This document shows positions 14,087 to 22,479 of a stretch of 64,000 nucleotides of DNA, piece after piece (the first letter of the stretch is position 1; each line of letters begins with the position of its first letter). The stretch is from positions 1 to 64,000 of the forward strand of contig NZ_BMNT01000039.1 in assembly GCF_014646695.1 (NCBI RefSeq), written 5' to 3'. Made by a program: the position numbers and the translations under genes. The DNA comes from Sphaerisporangium melleum (GTDB taxonomy: Bacteria > Actinomycetota > Actinomycetes > Streptosporangiales > Streptosporangiaceae). The notes under the pieces were generated by a model, which saw only the letters and a list, made by a program, of their open reading frames with translations, did no database searches and was not told the DNA's origin.

Positions 14087-14468
14087 CCGGTGGAGCCGCG
14101 CAACCTGGGCAGATGCCGCCAAGCCGGTCATCGGGGTACCAGCGGTGCCCCTCCCGCCGCCCGCCGATCCGTGCCGAAGGGTGACCGAATCCATGCCGGG
14201 GCACGGCCGGAGGTCCCCGCGCGGCGCGCGAGCGCGCGCGGATCGGGCCCGAACCGGACAGGATTCGGCATCTTTTTTCCAATCAGCTTGACCAATGACG
14301 CCCACACCTTTACCGTCACTGTCCGTAACCACACCTCGCGACGTTCTCGGGTAAACCACGACGTGTCGGTCACCGATGGTGCCTCCCCGGGTACCACCCG
14401 ATCGCCGTGGCATTCGTCGCAAGGCGCACAATAAGTGAGAACGTTCATAGAAAGCCGGGGGGCCGAAC
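14087..14468. other. Divergent intergenic region between pyrR and bldD
   Basis: No convincing gene. The part nearest bldD (14260-14350) is AT-richer and probably holds its promoters. TCACTGTCCGTAA at 14316-14328 has the TNAC...GTNA half-sites of a BldD box but differs in the core, so autoregulation is possible but weakly supported. Confidence 0.4.
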
Positions 14469-14963
14469 ATGCCGTCTGACTACGCCAAGTCGCTGGGCGC
14501 GCGACTCCGCGCCATCCGCACCCAGCAGGGGCTATCACTGCACGGAGTCGAAGAGAAGTCGCGCGGCAGGTGGAAGGCCGTCGTCGTGGGCTCCTACGAG
14601 CGAGGCGACCGCGCCGTGACGGTGCAGAAGCTCGCCGAGCTGGCCGACTTCTACGGCGTGCCGGTGTCCGAGCTGCTCCCCGGCGGCAGCGCGCCGAGCC
14701 CGCTCGGCCCGACACCGAAGCTCGTGATCGATCTCGAGCGGCTCGCCCAGCTCCCCAAGGAGAAGGCCGGCGCCCTCGCGCGGTACGCCGCGACCATCCA
14801 GAGCCAGCGCGGCGACTACAACGGCAAGGTCCTGTCCATCCGCCAGGAGGACCTGCGCTCTCTGGCGGTCATCTACGACAAGTCCCCCACCGAGCTCACC
14901 GAGGAGCTCATCAACTGGGGCGTGCTGGACGCCGAGGCGCGGCGCGCCGTCGAGTCCTTCTGA
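14469..14963 (+). CDS. bldD: BldD, cyclic-di-GMP-responsive developmental regulator
   Basis: Global repressor of sporulation genes in streptomycetes; dimerises around a c-di-GMP tetramer. 164 aa, near-identical to S. coelicolor BldD in the N-terminal HTH (SLGARLRAIRTQQGLSLHGV) and in the C-terminal ligand motif RGD-X8-RQED (R114, D116, R125, D128), so both DNA and c-di-GMP binding look intact. ATG 14469 with a GGGGGG run about 6 nt upstream. Monocistronic, divergent from pyrR, followed by a strong hairpin. Its presence argues for a differentiating actinomycete. Confidence 0.97.
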   Translation: MPSDYAKSLGARLRAIRTQQGLSLHGVEEKSRGRWKAVVVGSYERGDRAVTVQKLAELADFYGVPVSELLPGGSAPSPLGPTPKLVIDLERLAQLPKEKAGALARYAATIQSQRGDYNGKVLSIRQEDLRSLAVIYDKSPTELTEELINWGVLDAEARRAVESF

Positions 14964-15076
14964 CCCACCGCGCCTCGTCGCACCCGGCGGCCGCACCCCC
15001 ATCGCGAGCCCCGTCGCCGGACGCGCGCGCCGGGACTCCCCCGGCCGGGCGGCGCGATCCGGACGGACACCAGCCG

Positions 15077-15120
15077 CGAAGAGCCCGCAGGGAGCCTCCC
15101 CGCTCCCTGCGGGCTCTTCG
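15077..15120 (+). terminator. Strong hairpin after bldD
   Basis: A perfect 19-bp stem (arms 15077-15095 and 15102-15120, CGAAGAGCCCGCAGGGAGC and its complement) with a CTCCCC loop. It separates bldD from nsrR and is the most stable hairpin seen in this stretch. Confidence 0.85.
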
Positions 15121-15219
15121 CCTTTCCCGGGCCGCGCCCGGATGCCACGAAGAACCCTCCGGCGTACTCGGCGGCTCGCCGCGCCCGTGTGTGGGATGCC
15201 GCACATCGCGGCACCTTTA

Positions 15220-15250
15220 ATTGTCATCTGGCATTCCACATTGCTAGCGT
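15220..15250 (+). promoter_or_regulatory. nsrR promoter with overlapping NsrR-like operator
   Basis: TTGTCA (15221-15226), an 18-bp spacer and TAGCGT (15245-15250), 7 nt before the GTG of nsrR, giving a leaderless transcript. A 23-bp AT-rich element (15220-15242) with ATT..CATC at the left and CCACATT at the right resembles the 11-1-11 NsrR site before hmp. Autorepression is inferred. Confidence 0.55.
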
Positions 15251-15257
15251 CAATGAC

Positions 15258-15686
15258 GTGCGGCTGACCAAGTTCACCGACCTCGCCCTGCGCGTCACCA
15301 TGCGCCTGGCCGTGGCCGGACCGGGGACCACCCTCACCACCAGGCAGGTGGCCGAGGCGATGGCCATCCCCTACACCCACACCGCCAAGGCCATCTCGCG
15401 CCTGCAGCACCTGGGCGTGGTCGACGCGCGGCGCGGCCGGGGCGGCGGCCTGGAGCTCACCGCGTTCGGCCGGTCCGCCTCACTCGGCTGGCTGGTCCGC
15501 GAACTGGAGGGCGAGGAGGAGGTCGTGACCTGTGAAGGCGAGACGCCCTGCCCGCTGCGGGCCGCCTGCCGGCTGCGCGGCGCGCTGCGCGACGCGCAGC
15601 GGGCCTTCTACGCCGCGCTGGACCCGCTCACGGTGGCCGACCTGGTCACCACGCCGACCGGCCCGGTGCTGCTCTCCCTGACCTGA
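15258..15686 (+). CDS. nsrR: NsrR, Rrf2-family nitric-oxide-sensing repressor
   Basis: Winged-helix [4Fe-4S] repressor that releases DNA when its cluster reacts with NO. 142 aa from GTG 15258; no SD, but a -10 box lies 7 nt upstream. The recognition helix region is TTRQVAEAMAIPYTHTAKAISRLQ; the cluster ligands are C92, C98 and C104 in C-X5-C-X5-C spacing, the same as S. coelicolor NsrR and unlike IscR. It directly precedes hmp, its usual target. Confidence 0.92.
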   Translation: MRLTKFTDLALRVTMRLAVAGPGTTLTTRQVAEAMAIPYTHTAKAISRLQHLGVVDARRGRGGGLELTAFGRSASLGWLVRELEGEEEVVTCEGETPCPLRAACRLRGALRDAQRAFYAALDPLTVADLVTTPTGPVLLSLT

Positions 15687-15740
15687 GCCGCCCGGCCATT
15701 TCGTCCCTGCTCACCGACCACATACCGCCATCCGCCCTTA

Positions 15741-15763
15741 AATACGAAGATCAAATACCAATT
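15741..15763 (+). promoter_or_regulatory. NsrR operator upstream of hmp
   Basis: A 23-bp AT-rich imperfect palindrome, AATACGAAG at the left and ATACCAATT at the right, placed 15 bp before the hmp GTG. By my recollection it agrees at 19 of 23 positions with the S. coelicolor hmpA1 NsrR site. Binding is inferred. Confidence 0.7.
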
Positions 15764-15777
15764 ACTTGGAGGTCATG

Positions 15778-17037
15778 GTGCTTTCCCCGGAGGCGACCGC
15801 GACGGTCCGCGCCACCCTGCCCGTCATCGGCGCGGCCATCGACGACATCGCGGCACGGTTCTACGACACGATGTTCGCCGACAACCCGGAGCTGCTGCGG
15901 AACCTGTTCAACCGCGGCAACCAGGCCAACGGCGAACAACGCGCCGCCTTGGCCGGATCGATCGCCGCGTACGCATCCTCCCTGGTGAACGGCGCCGGCG
16001 TCCCGCACGCGATGCTGGCGCGCATCGCCAACAAGCACGCCTCACTCGGGGTCACATCCGACCAGTACACGGTCGTGCAGAGATACCTCTTCGGCGCCAT
16101 CGCGCACGTCCTCGGCGACGCCGCCACCCCCGACGTCGTGCGGGCCTGGGACGAGGTGTACTGGCTGATGGCGGGCACGCTCATCGCGATGGAGGCCGTG
16201 ATGTACAGCGAGTCGGAGCAGGGATGGCTGCCGGCCACGGTGGTCGACCGCCGCCAGGAGGCCCCGGACACGGTGTCGTTCACCCTGCGCCCGCCGTCGC
16301 CGGGCGCCTTCCGTCCCGGGCAGTACATCAGCGTCGCCGTTCCGCTCGCCGACGGGGCCCGGCAGATCCGGCAGTACAGCCTCTCGTCCGCCCCGGGCCG
16401 CGACCACTGGCGGATCACCGTGAAGCGGGTGAGCGGAGGCGGCCCCGACGGCGAGGTGTCGAGCATGCTGCACGCGAGCGTGCGGCCCGGAGACGTGCTC
16501 TCGGTCTCGGCGCCGTTCGGCGACCTGGTGCTGCCGCCCGGGGACGGGCCGCTGCTGCTGGCCTCGGCCGGCATCGGTGTCACGCCGATCCTGTCGATGC
16601 TCGGCCATCTCGCGGCCACCGGCTCCACCCGCCGGGTCGTCGTCGTCCACGCCGACCGCGCGCCCGCCCACCACGCCCACCGGGAAGAACTGCACGACCT
16701 GGTCGCCGCGCTTCCCGGCGCGACGCTGCACCGATGGTACGAGGACACCGACGGCTGCTCCTGCGCCTGCGCCGAGCCCGCCCTCGGCGAGCGGGTCGAG
16801 GCCGCCGTTCCGGCGGCAGGTGGGAGCACCGGCCGCGCCTCGGCGCAGGTGGTGCCGGTGCGGGTCGGCCGGGCGGACCTGTCGGAGATCGAGTTGCCCG
16901 AGGGCCTGACCGCCTGCCTGTGCGGCCCGGTGCCGTTCATGCGCGAGGCGCGCGCGCAGCTCATCGCCCGCGGAGTGCCGGCGTCGGACATCCACTACGA
17001 GGTCTTCGGCCCCGACCTGTGGCTCGGCCGCGACTGA
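15778..17037 (+). CDS. hmp: Flavohaemoglobin, nitric oxide dioxygenase
   Basis: Oxidises NO to nitrate using O2 and NAD(P)H. GTG 15778, with GGAGG 5 nt upstream, gives MLSPEATATV and 419 aa. Globin domain (1-140) with proximal His87 (ANKHAS), FAD domain with RQYSLSSAP, NAD domain with GIGVTPILSML, and the terminal YEVFGPDLW. Unusual: residues about 327-360 form an insertion beginning CSCAC that I do not know from E. coli-type Hmp. Preceded by an NsrR site and nsrR, so NO-induced. Confidence 0.94.
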   Translation: MLSPEATATVRATLPVIGAAIDDIAARFYDTMFADNPELLRNLFNRGNQANGEQRAALAGSIAAYASSLVNGAGVPHAMLARIANKHASLGVTSDQYTVVQRYLFGAIAHVLGDAATPDVVRAWDEVYWLMAGTLIAMEAVMYSESEQGWLPATVVDRRQEAPDTVSFTLRPPSPGAFRPGQYISVAVPLADGARQIRQYSLSSAPGRDHWRITVKRVSGGGPDGEVSSMLHASVRPGDVLSVSAPFGDLVLPPGDGPLLLASAGIGVTPILSMLGHLAATGSTRRVVVVHADRAPAHHAHREELHDLVAALPGATLHRWYEDTDGCSCACAEPALGERVEAAVPAAGGSTGRASAQVVPVRVGRADLSEIELPEGLTACLCGPVPFMREARAQLIARGVPASDIHYEVFGPDLWLGRD

Positions 17038-17068
17038 CCGCGCCTGGCGGCGGGGAGGACCGCCGTGC

Positions 17069-17509
17069 TCAACCGGCCAGGGGCGCCTTGACCGGGAGGG
17101 CCGACTGGCCGGGGATGCCGAGGATGTCCTCGACGATGCCGACGAACTTCTCGGCCTCGGCGATCAGCTCTTCGGCGTCGGCGGCGGACACGACACGGAC
17201 CATGCCGGCCTCGGCGGCCGCCCTCTTGCGGGCGCTGTCGGCGAAGAAGACCGCCCAGCGGGCCAGCCTGGGCTCGGCCTCGGGCAGCAGCTCCCAGGCG
17301 CTGCGCAGGCGGCGCCTGCGGCCGTCCATCGGCCGGGGCAGCGCGGCCAGGATCGCCGCGGCGGCGCGCAGTGCCGCGAGGTGCGCCGAGACGTAGCGCT
17401 CGGCAGGGGTGCGGGCCGCCGCGGCGTCCGCCAGGCAGGAACGCGCGTCGGCGAGGTGCGCGCGCACGGTCTGGGAGACCCGGGGACCTTCTCCGGACGT
17501 TCGAGTCAT
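17069..17509 (-). CDS. SAV_6107-like HEPN-domain protein
   Basis: A 146-aa all-helical protein (RAHLADARSCLADAAAARTPAERYVSAHLAALRAAAAILA, then LLPEAEPRLARWAVFF) that fits the SAV_6107-type HEPN family of actinobacteria. HEPN proteins include RNases and nucleotide-binding toxins, but I do not see a clear RX4-6H catalytic motif, so activity is unknown. ATG 17509 with GAGGAGGG 4-5 nt upstream. A local promoter (TTGTCG/TTATCA) lies near 17560, and a LexA-type promoter lies about 400 bp upstream on the same strand. Confidence 0.7.
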   Translation of the reverse strand: MTRTSGEGPRVSQTVRAHLADARSCLADAAAARTPAERYVSAHLAALRAAAAILAALPRPMDGRRRRLRSAWELLPEAEPRLARWAVFFADSARKRAAAEAGMVRVVSAADAEELIAEAEKFVGIVEDILGIPGQSALPVKAPLAG

Positions 17510-17743
17510 GCCACCCTCCTCGGGGTCATGGCTCCGGCGGTGACCGCCGGTGATAACACGGTCGCAGACCCCACCGACAATTCCGGTGGCCGACCGGTCA
17601 TGGACCACGGGGCCACGCTCCCCTCATGGGGAACCCCCCGGCCGTAGCCCGGGATTCCGGCTCCGGCCCGCTCGATCTCCGGACGGTGCGACCGGCGATC
17701 ACCCGGCCACCACCTGTCCGATGGCTTTGGTCTTTCCGTGCCC

Positions 17744-17911
17744 TCACGACCATGTGGTGTTGTCACGCCTCCACCGGCCGGGGGACCGTACGGGCCGGAC
17801 GAGGAGCTTCCCCTCTCCCCGCCCGGCCGTTCGGTTCACGTGGTGGGAGGACCGCCGCGGACGAGCCTCCCAGCCGGATGGGTGAGGGTGGGCCGCGAGT
17901 CCCACCCTCAC
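17744..17911 (-). CDS. Candidate SOS-controlled leaderless small protein, 55 aa
   Basis: A short basic reading frame (starts MRVGLAAHPHPSGWEARPRR, ends RWRRDNTTWS) whose GTG at 17911 lies exactly 7 nt after a TATGTT -10 box, the spacing of other leaderless genes here. Its first 30 nt also form a perfect hairpin (GTGAGGGTGGG/CCCACCCTCAC, 17882-17911), which could instead be an RNA structure or terminator. Third-position GC is about 80 per cent, lower than neighbouring genes. No family is recognised; a real protein is possible, not shown. Confidence 0.3.
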   Translation of the reverse strand: MRVGLAAHPHPSGWEARPRRSSHHVNRTAGRGEGKLLVRPVRSPGRWRRDNTTWS

Positions 17912-17970
17912 TGCATCGAACATAGATTCGATGACCCCTCATGTCAAGCATCTGACGAACACACGTTCGA
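17912..17970 (-). promoter_or_regulatory. Near-consensus promoter with two LexA (SOS) boxes
   Basis: Minus strand: TTGACA (17947-17942), 17-bp spacer, TATGTT (17924-17919). One SOS box overlaps the -10 (17931-17916, TCGAATCTATGTTCGA) and another lies just upstream of the -35 (17970-17955, TCGAACGTGTGTTCGT). Both match the actinobacterial TCGAAC-N4-GTTCGA consensus with at most one or two mismatches. LexA repression is inferred; the target is the small frame at 17744-17911 and/or the HEPN gene. Confidence 0.75.
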
Positions 17971-17978
17971 TCACTCGG

Positions 17979-20768
17979 TCATCGCGGCTTCCGCGGGGTG
18001 CCGTGGCGCTCGGCGATGATCGCCCGCAGCCGGGCGAGGAGCGCCGACATCTCCTCCATGGCCGAGGTGAGCCGGTGCAGCGCCGCGCCGCAGACGTCCA
18101 GGTCGTCACGGGCGAGGGCGTACAGGCAGTCGCCGGCCTCACCCCGCACGGTCGCGGTCAGCCGCGCCCAGGCCCGCTGCTCACGCGGGTCGGGGATCGG
18201 GAAGTACCGGTCGACACGGTCGGCGTCGGCGACGAGCGCCCGCAGCGGGGTGACGAGCCCGGCGGCGTTCTCCTGCGTCACGACGAGGTCGGGCGCGATC
18301 TTCGTGACGGCGATGTAGTCCCGGACGAACCCATCCATCAGGTCGAGGCCTCCGTAGAACAACCACGCACCGATCTGGACGCCCCGGACCTCCGGGGTCG
18401 ACGCCGGAACCAGAGTGCGGGTCAGCGTCGCCTCCAGCCCTCGCCGGTCGGCCACGGCGTCACCGGCGAAGGTGCCCGGCGGCCGCAGCACCACCGGCAG
18501 GCAGATCGCGAGCGTGGTCAGGACGGCGACCGCCACCCGGCTGGTCCACCCGGCGGGCCCGTACGTCGTCCAGTGCCCGTCATCGCGCAGGCGGTTCCGC
18601 CACGGCCCCGCGAGCAGGACGGCGACCCCGGCGACCGGCGTGGCGAGCACCATCAGAAACGACACCGGCACCAGCAGGCCCCGCACCACCCGGTCCGGCC
18701 TGAACGAGCAGGAGACGGCGGAGATGTCGAATGGGCCAAGGCATCCGTCGAACGCGCCGAGGAGCCAGACGCCGCCCAGGGTGAGCAGGGAGGCCAGGCC
18801 GGCGGCGCCCAGCGCCATGACCATCCGGTACCGCCGCGCGGTGATGGCGACCACCGTCGCGGTCACGGCCGTCGCCGGCAGCAGGACGAAGATCTGCGAC
18901 GCCAGGTACAGGAGCGCCCGGTTCTCGCCCGCCGCCAGGCCGCCGACGTAGGCATTGGCGACGAGGCTCCCCGTACAGGCGAGCACGGCCCCCGCCGACG
19001 CCGCCGCCGCGAGCCTGCTCAGTGAGGGGCGGACGGCGCCCGGGCTCGGGCGCCAGGCGAGCGGGAGGAGGGCGTACAGCCACAGCATCGCACCGAGAAG
19101 CAGCCACTCCGGCGGTCCCCACAGCGACAGGAGACCGAGAATGGCCGAGGCGATCGGCAGCGCCCAGCCGCCGTCCGGCGCGGCGGGCGACCGCAGCACC
19201 TCCAGCAGGGCGTCCGGCGGTATCAACGCACCGATGGCCATGGGCATGCCGAACGTCTCCCACCAGTTCAGCCAGACGGCGACCGCGATCCAGGTCGTCA
19301 CCAGGCCGGCGAGGAGTACCGGACGGGCCGGGCGGCCAGGGCGGGTCCTGAGCCACAGCTCCGCGCACTCGGCGGTCCACCAGCAGGTGACGGCGGCCGC
19401 CGCCGGCAGCGCGAGCAGCATCGCCGGCTCGGCGGGCAGCCACGCGCTCATGTTGGCCCTGCTGAGCAACAGCTCGGCGACGACCATGCCCGCGCCGAAC
19501 CACAGACCGGCGCGCAGGGGTGACGGCGGCGGCCGTCCGGTGACCACGGAGTGCGCCGCCGCCTGACCCATCGTCGTGGCGACGATGCCCGCCGCCAGAC
19601 CGGCCGCGAGGAGGACGACCAGCGCTTGCGCGGGCGCGCCCGACACGCCGAACAGGCCCAGAAGGCGCGGCAGTCTCGCCGTCGTGACCAGGGTGGCGAT
19701 GCCGGTGACCAGCATCGGCAGCGCCGGCGGGCCGAGCAGCGCGGTGGGCTCTCGCAGGGAGCGGACCCGCTGCTCCCACCGGGGGTGGCTGCGCCACAGG
19801 TCGCCGATCAGCCGGCGGCGACCGCCGTCGACGAGCCCTCCGGCACGCCTGGACCACACCGCCGTGGCCGCGCCCCAGCGTACGGCCGCGAGGTCGGCGT
19901 ACAGCTCACGCTTGCGCAGCAGGTCGGCCCGGGCGACGGTGAGCAGCGCCGTCAGCACGAGCGTCAGGAGCAAGTCCCGCGACGCCATCGGGGCGTCCGC
20001 GCCCCAGAACACCGAAACGGTGCCGTGGAGCAGCCCGTCCAGCAGGAACAGCCCGCGCGTCACGACGTACGGCAGCAGAACGCCCGCCAGGAACACCCGC
20101 CACAGGGCGGTGGTGGCGTACGCGATGCGCACGTCACCGTTGTGCACGTGCGCCAGTTCGTGCAGGACCACGGCGTCGAACCCGTCCGGGTCGGACCGCA
20201 GGCGCGCCACCAGTCCACCGTGCAGGCGGACGATGTACCGGCCGGGGTGGCCGTAGGCGACCGCGCCGGTCGTCGCGGCGGCCGGGTCGACCACGAAGCG
20301 GACCTGCCGCACGCCTGTGCGGGCCACCAGAGCGGCGAGCCGCCGCCCGAGCCGCCCGTCCGCGTCCACCGCCTCGACCGGCACGGCGCGGCCGTGCCGG
20401 TGCCGCCAGGCGGGCAGGGCGACATAGAGCGCCACCGCGCCGAGGACGATCGCGCCGGCGAACCCGCCCACCACAGCGGACCCCCACCAAGGGAGGGCAT
20501 CGGTCCGCTGGTAGCACTCCTCGAGCAACGCGCGGTTGATCCCCAGCGGCTTGACGCCGGCCGCGAGGTCGCCCACGGGGTCGAGCCCGGCCGCCAGCAT
20601 GCATCCCGACCGCGCGGGGCGCTCCACCAGTGGCTGGAGGATCTGCCCGATCATCGCGACCGTGCTGCCCAGCAGGAGCAGGATCAGCGACGCGAACCGC
20701 AAGGTGGTGCCGGAGGCACCCAGATCGATGTCCACCGCGGGGACGCGGCCCATTGCCGGCCGGGTCAC
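17979..20768 (-). CDS. Polytopic membrane M48-family zinc metalloprotease
   Basis: 929 aa. Two N-terminal membrane segments (about 25-45 and 97-120) flank an extracytoplasmic loop; then a cytosolic M48 catalytic region with HELAHVHNGDV (H203, E204, H207) and a downstream zinc-ligand glutamate in KRELYADLAAV; then many more predicted membrane helices and a soluble C-terminal domain of about 170 residues. The long C-terminus goes well beyond HtpX. GTG start at 20768 overlaps the upstream gene's stop (GTGA), so the two are coupled. Substrate unknown. Confidence 0.8.
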   Translation of the reverse strand: MTRPAMGRVPAVDIDLGASGTTLRFASLILLLLGSTVAMIGQILQPLVERPARSGCMLAAGLDPVGDLAAGVKPLGINRALLEECYQRTDALPWWGSAVVGGFAGAIVLGAVALYVALPAWRHRHGRAVPVEAVDADGRLGRRLAALVARTGVRQVRFVVDPAAATTGAVAYGHPGRYIVRLHGGLVARLRSDPDGFDAVVLHELAHVHNGDVRIAYATTALWRVFLAGVLLPYVVTRGLFLLDGLLHGTVSVFWGADAPMASRDLLLTLVLTALLTVARADLLRKRELYADLAAVRWGAATAVWSRRAGGLVDGGRRRLIGDLWRSHPRWEQRVRSLREPTALLGPPALPMLVTGIATLVTTARLPRLLGLFGVSGAPAQALVVLLAAGLAAGIVATTMGQAAAHSVVTGRPPPSPLRAGLWFGAGMVVAELLLSRANMSAWLPAEPAMLLALPAAAAVTCWWTAECAELWLRTRPGRPARPVLLAGLVTTWIAVAVWLNWWETFGMPMAIGALIPPDALLEVLRSPAAPDGGWALPIASAILGLLSLWGPPEWLLLGAMLWLYALLPLAWRPSPGAVRPSLSRLAAAASAGAVLACTGSLVANAYVGGLAAGENRALLYLASQIFVLLPATAVTATVVAITARRYRMVMALGAAGLASLLTLGGVWLLGAFDGCLGPFDISAVSCSFRPDRVVRGLLVPVSFLMVLATPVAGVAVLLAGPWRNRLRDDGHWTTYGPAGWTSRVAVAVLTTLAICLPVVLRPPGTFAGDAVADRRGLEATLTRTLVPASTPEVRGVQIGAWLFYGGLDLMDGFVRDYIAVTKIAPDLVVTQENAAGLVTPLRALVADADRVDRYFPIPDPREQRAWARLTATVRGEAGDCLYALARDDLDVCGAALHRLTSAMEEMSALLARLRAIIAERHGTPRKPR

Positions 20769-21481
20769 GCAGGTGAGCTCCCCGGCCCGAGGTCACCGGG
20801 CGTTCCCCGCCCGGCGTCCTCGCCCTCTTCCGTCCCGGAGGCTCCCTTCCCCTCTCGCCCGCCGTCCTTTCCGCCCGCGGTGGGAAGAGCGGCTCGCGGC
20901 CGCGCGGCGCCGAGCTCCGCAGGGGCGGGCGGCGTGGTCCCGGCAGGCGCAGCTCCCTTCGGCGTGGCGGGAGGAGGGGGTTCGGGTGCGGCGGGCAACT
21001 CCAGGGCGAGGCGGGCGATCACGCCGTCGGCGATCTGGACGGCCCGTTCGGCGGGCATCCCCGCCACCGTGGACAGCTCGCGCACCCGTGCGTGTACCGC
21101 GGCGAGCTGCTCACGGGTGAGCGGCGGGACCTGGGGCTCGGGTTCGGCCTTCCCCCGCCGCAGAAGGCGGCGCAGCCGGCGGCCGGCCTGCCGGCGCAGG
21201 TCGCCCATCGCGGCGGCGACGGCCTCCTTGAACGCCTCGTCGAGGGCGACCCAGACCACGGCGGTCACCAGAGCGGCGACCTCTTCCAGGCCGAAGCCGA
21301 GCGGCTCCCGGCGCGACCGCGCACGCCGCAGCCGCCGCACCGCCGTCGCGTGCCCGACCGAGGCCAGCCCGTCGACGAGCGGAAGTTCCTCGGGCGCCAG
21401 CACGGCCACGACATCCCGGACGATCGCGCGGACGGTGGGACGGCCGTCCTGGTCTCGCTGTGGATCCACGGAAACACTCAC
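20765..21481 (-). CDS. Hypothetical partner of the M48 protease
   Basis: 238 aa from GTG 21481 (GGAAG 5 nt upstream); a GTG at 21469 is also possible. Soluble: an N-terminal alpha/beta segment (TVRAIVRDVVAVLAPEELPL), a hydrophobic stretch AALVTAVVWVALDEAF that could be a buried helix or weak membrane contact, an arginine-rich RRLRRLLRR region, a helical domain (LTREQLAAVHARVRELS), and a Pro/Ala/Gly/Glu-rich tail. No family recognised. Coupling to the membrane protease suggests a regulatory or substrate role. Confidence 0.65.
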   Translation of the reverse strand: MSVSVDPQRDQDGRPTVRAIVRDVVAVLAPEELPLVDGLASVGHATAVRRLRRARSRREPLGFGLEEVAALVTAVVWVALDEAFKEAVAAAMGDLRRQAGRRLRRLLRRGKAEPEPQVPPLTREQLAAVHARVRELSTVAGMPAERAVQIADGVIARLALELPAAPEPPPPATPKGAAPAGTTPPAPAELGAARPRAALPTAGGKDGGREGKGASGTEEGEDAGRGTPGDLGPGSSPA

Positions 21482-21603
21482 GGTCGCTTCCGCCTTCCTG
21501 CGCCTGGAACCACAGGTTACGGCCGCCACCGCGACGTCAGGTGATCTTGAACTGGTTCGATAGGACTTCGTGATCGCGGCGGGGCGGGCGCCCGCCCCGC
21601 CGT

Positions 21604-22479
21604 TCAGCGCCTGAACGCGCCCCGGACGTGGACGGGGACGCCGGTGCCGAGGAGGCCGGGGAGGATCTCGGCGACGTGCATCGGCAGGCGGACACATCCG
21701 TGCGAGGCCGGGTAGAGCGGCACCGACAGGGCGCCGTGCAGCGCGATGCCGCCGTTGAAGAAGATCGGGTTGTAGAGCTGCCCCAGATAGGACCGGTGCC
21801 AGCCCGAGCGCCGCCAGGTGGTCTTGTAGTCGCCGGTGGGCGTGCGGGCCGAGCCGCAGAACCGCTGGGCCTTGCCCTGCCAGGTGGCCGTCTCGCAGTA
21901 GGGGATGCCGCTGCCGGAGGAGACGTGGGTGATGAGCCGCACCTCGCCACCCCGGTAGAGGACGGCCACCTGCCGGGTGAGGTCGATCTCGACGCGGTCG
22001 GGCCTGCCGTTCGGGACCAGCACCCGGGGCGCCCTGGGGCTCTCCAGCGCCCGCCAGGTGCGCGCGGTGATCGTGCTGGTCGGGCGGATGCCCTGGACCT
22101 TCTGGAACACCCAGACGGCCGACTGAGTGGCACCGCCGTACCTCGCGTCGATCTTGCCGGGGAGGTACCCCAGCTCGCGCAGCCGGCTCTGCAGATCCTT
22201 GACCGCCGCGCCCTTGGCGCCCAGCCGCAGAGTGCGACCCGGCGCGCTGAACGGCGGGTAGGCACGGGACGCGGCGCGCGCGGAGCCGGACGAGGCCGCC
22301 GGGGACGTCCGGAGCGAGACGGCGGCATGGGAGAACGCGGACGCTGAAGCGGCGGCGCTCGCGCCAGAGGGTGCCACGGCACCTCGTGCCGCCTGTGCCC
22401 CGCCGGGGAACAGGCCCGAGGCCAGCATGCTTCCCGCGACCAGAGCCGCCGCGACGCCGAGCCGCCTGCCAGCCGTCAT
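21604..22479 (-). CDS. Exported L,D-transpeptidase with peptidoglycan-binding domain
   Basis: Forms 3-3 crosslinks in peptidoglycan or anchors proteins to it. ATG 22479 with GGAGGGGAG about 8 nt upstream gives 291 aa. A signal peptide (GRRLGVAAALVAGSMLASGL, cleavage near GAQA) precedes a Ser/Ala-rich linker, a PG_binding_1 domain (LGAKGAAVKDLQSRLRELGY), and a YkuD catalytic domain with IALHG and SHGCVRLP (His260, Cys262). Single gene. Confidence 0.9.
   Translation of the reverse strand: MTAGRRLGVAAALVAGSMLASGLFPGGAQAARGAVAPSGASAAASASAFSHAAVSLRTSPAASSGSARAASRAYPPFSAPGRTLRLGAKGAAVKDLQSRLRELGYLPGKIDARYGGATQSAVWVFQKVQGIRPTSTITARTWRALESPRAPRVLVPNGRPDRVEIDLTRQVAVLYRGGEVRLITHVSSGSGIPYCETATWQGKAQRFCGSARTPTGDYKTTWRRSGWHRSYLGQLYNPIFFNGGIALHGALSVPLYPASHGCVRLPMHVAEILPGLLGTGVPVHVRGAFRR

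Noticed and set aside
14316-14328. BldD box in the bldD promoter region
   Set aside because: The half-sites fit, but two of the three core positions do not; kept only as a remark on the intergenic entry.
17506-17766. 86-codon minus-strand frame leading into the HEPN gene
   Set aside because: Codon use is not that of the neighbouring genes and the start lacks both SD and promoter; it overlaps the HEPN start in another frame.
17916-17970. SOS boxes as control elements of the M48 protease gene
   Set aside because: They lie downstream of the 3' end of that gene and the promoter they overlap points away from it.
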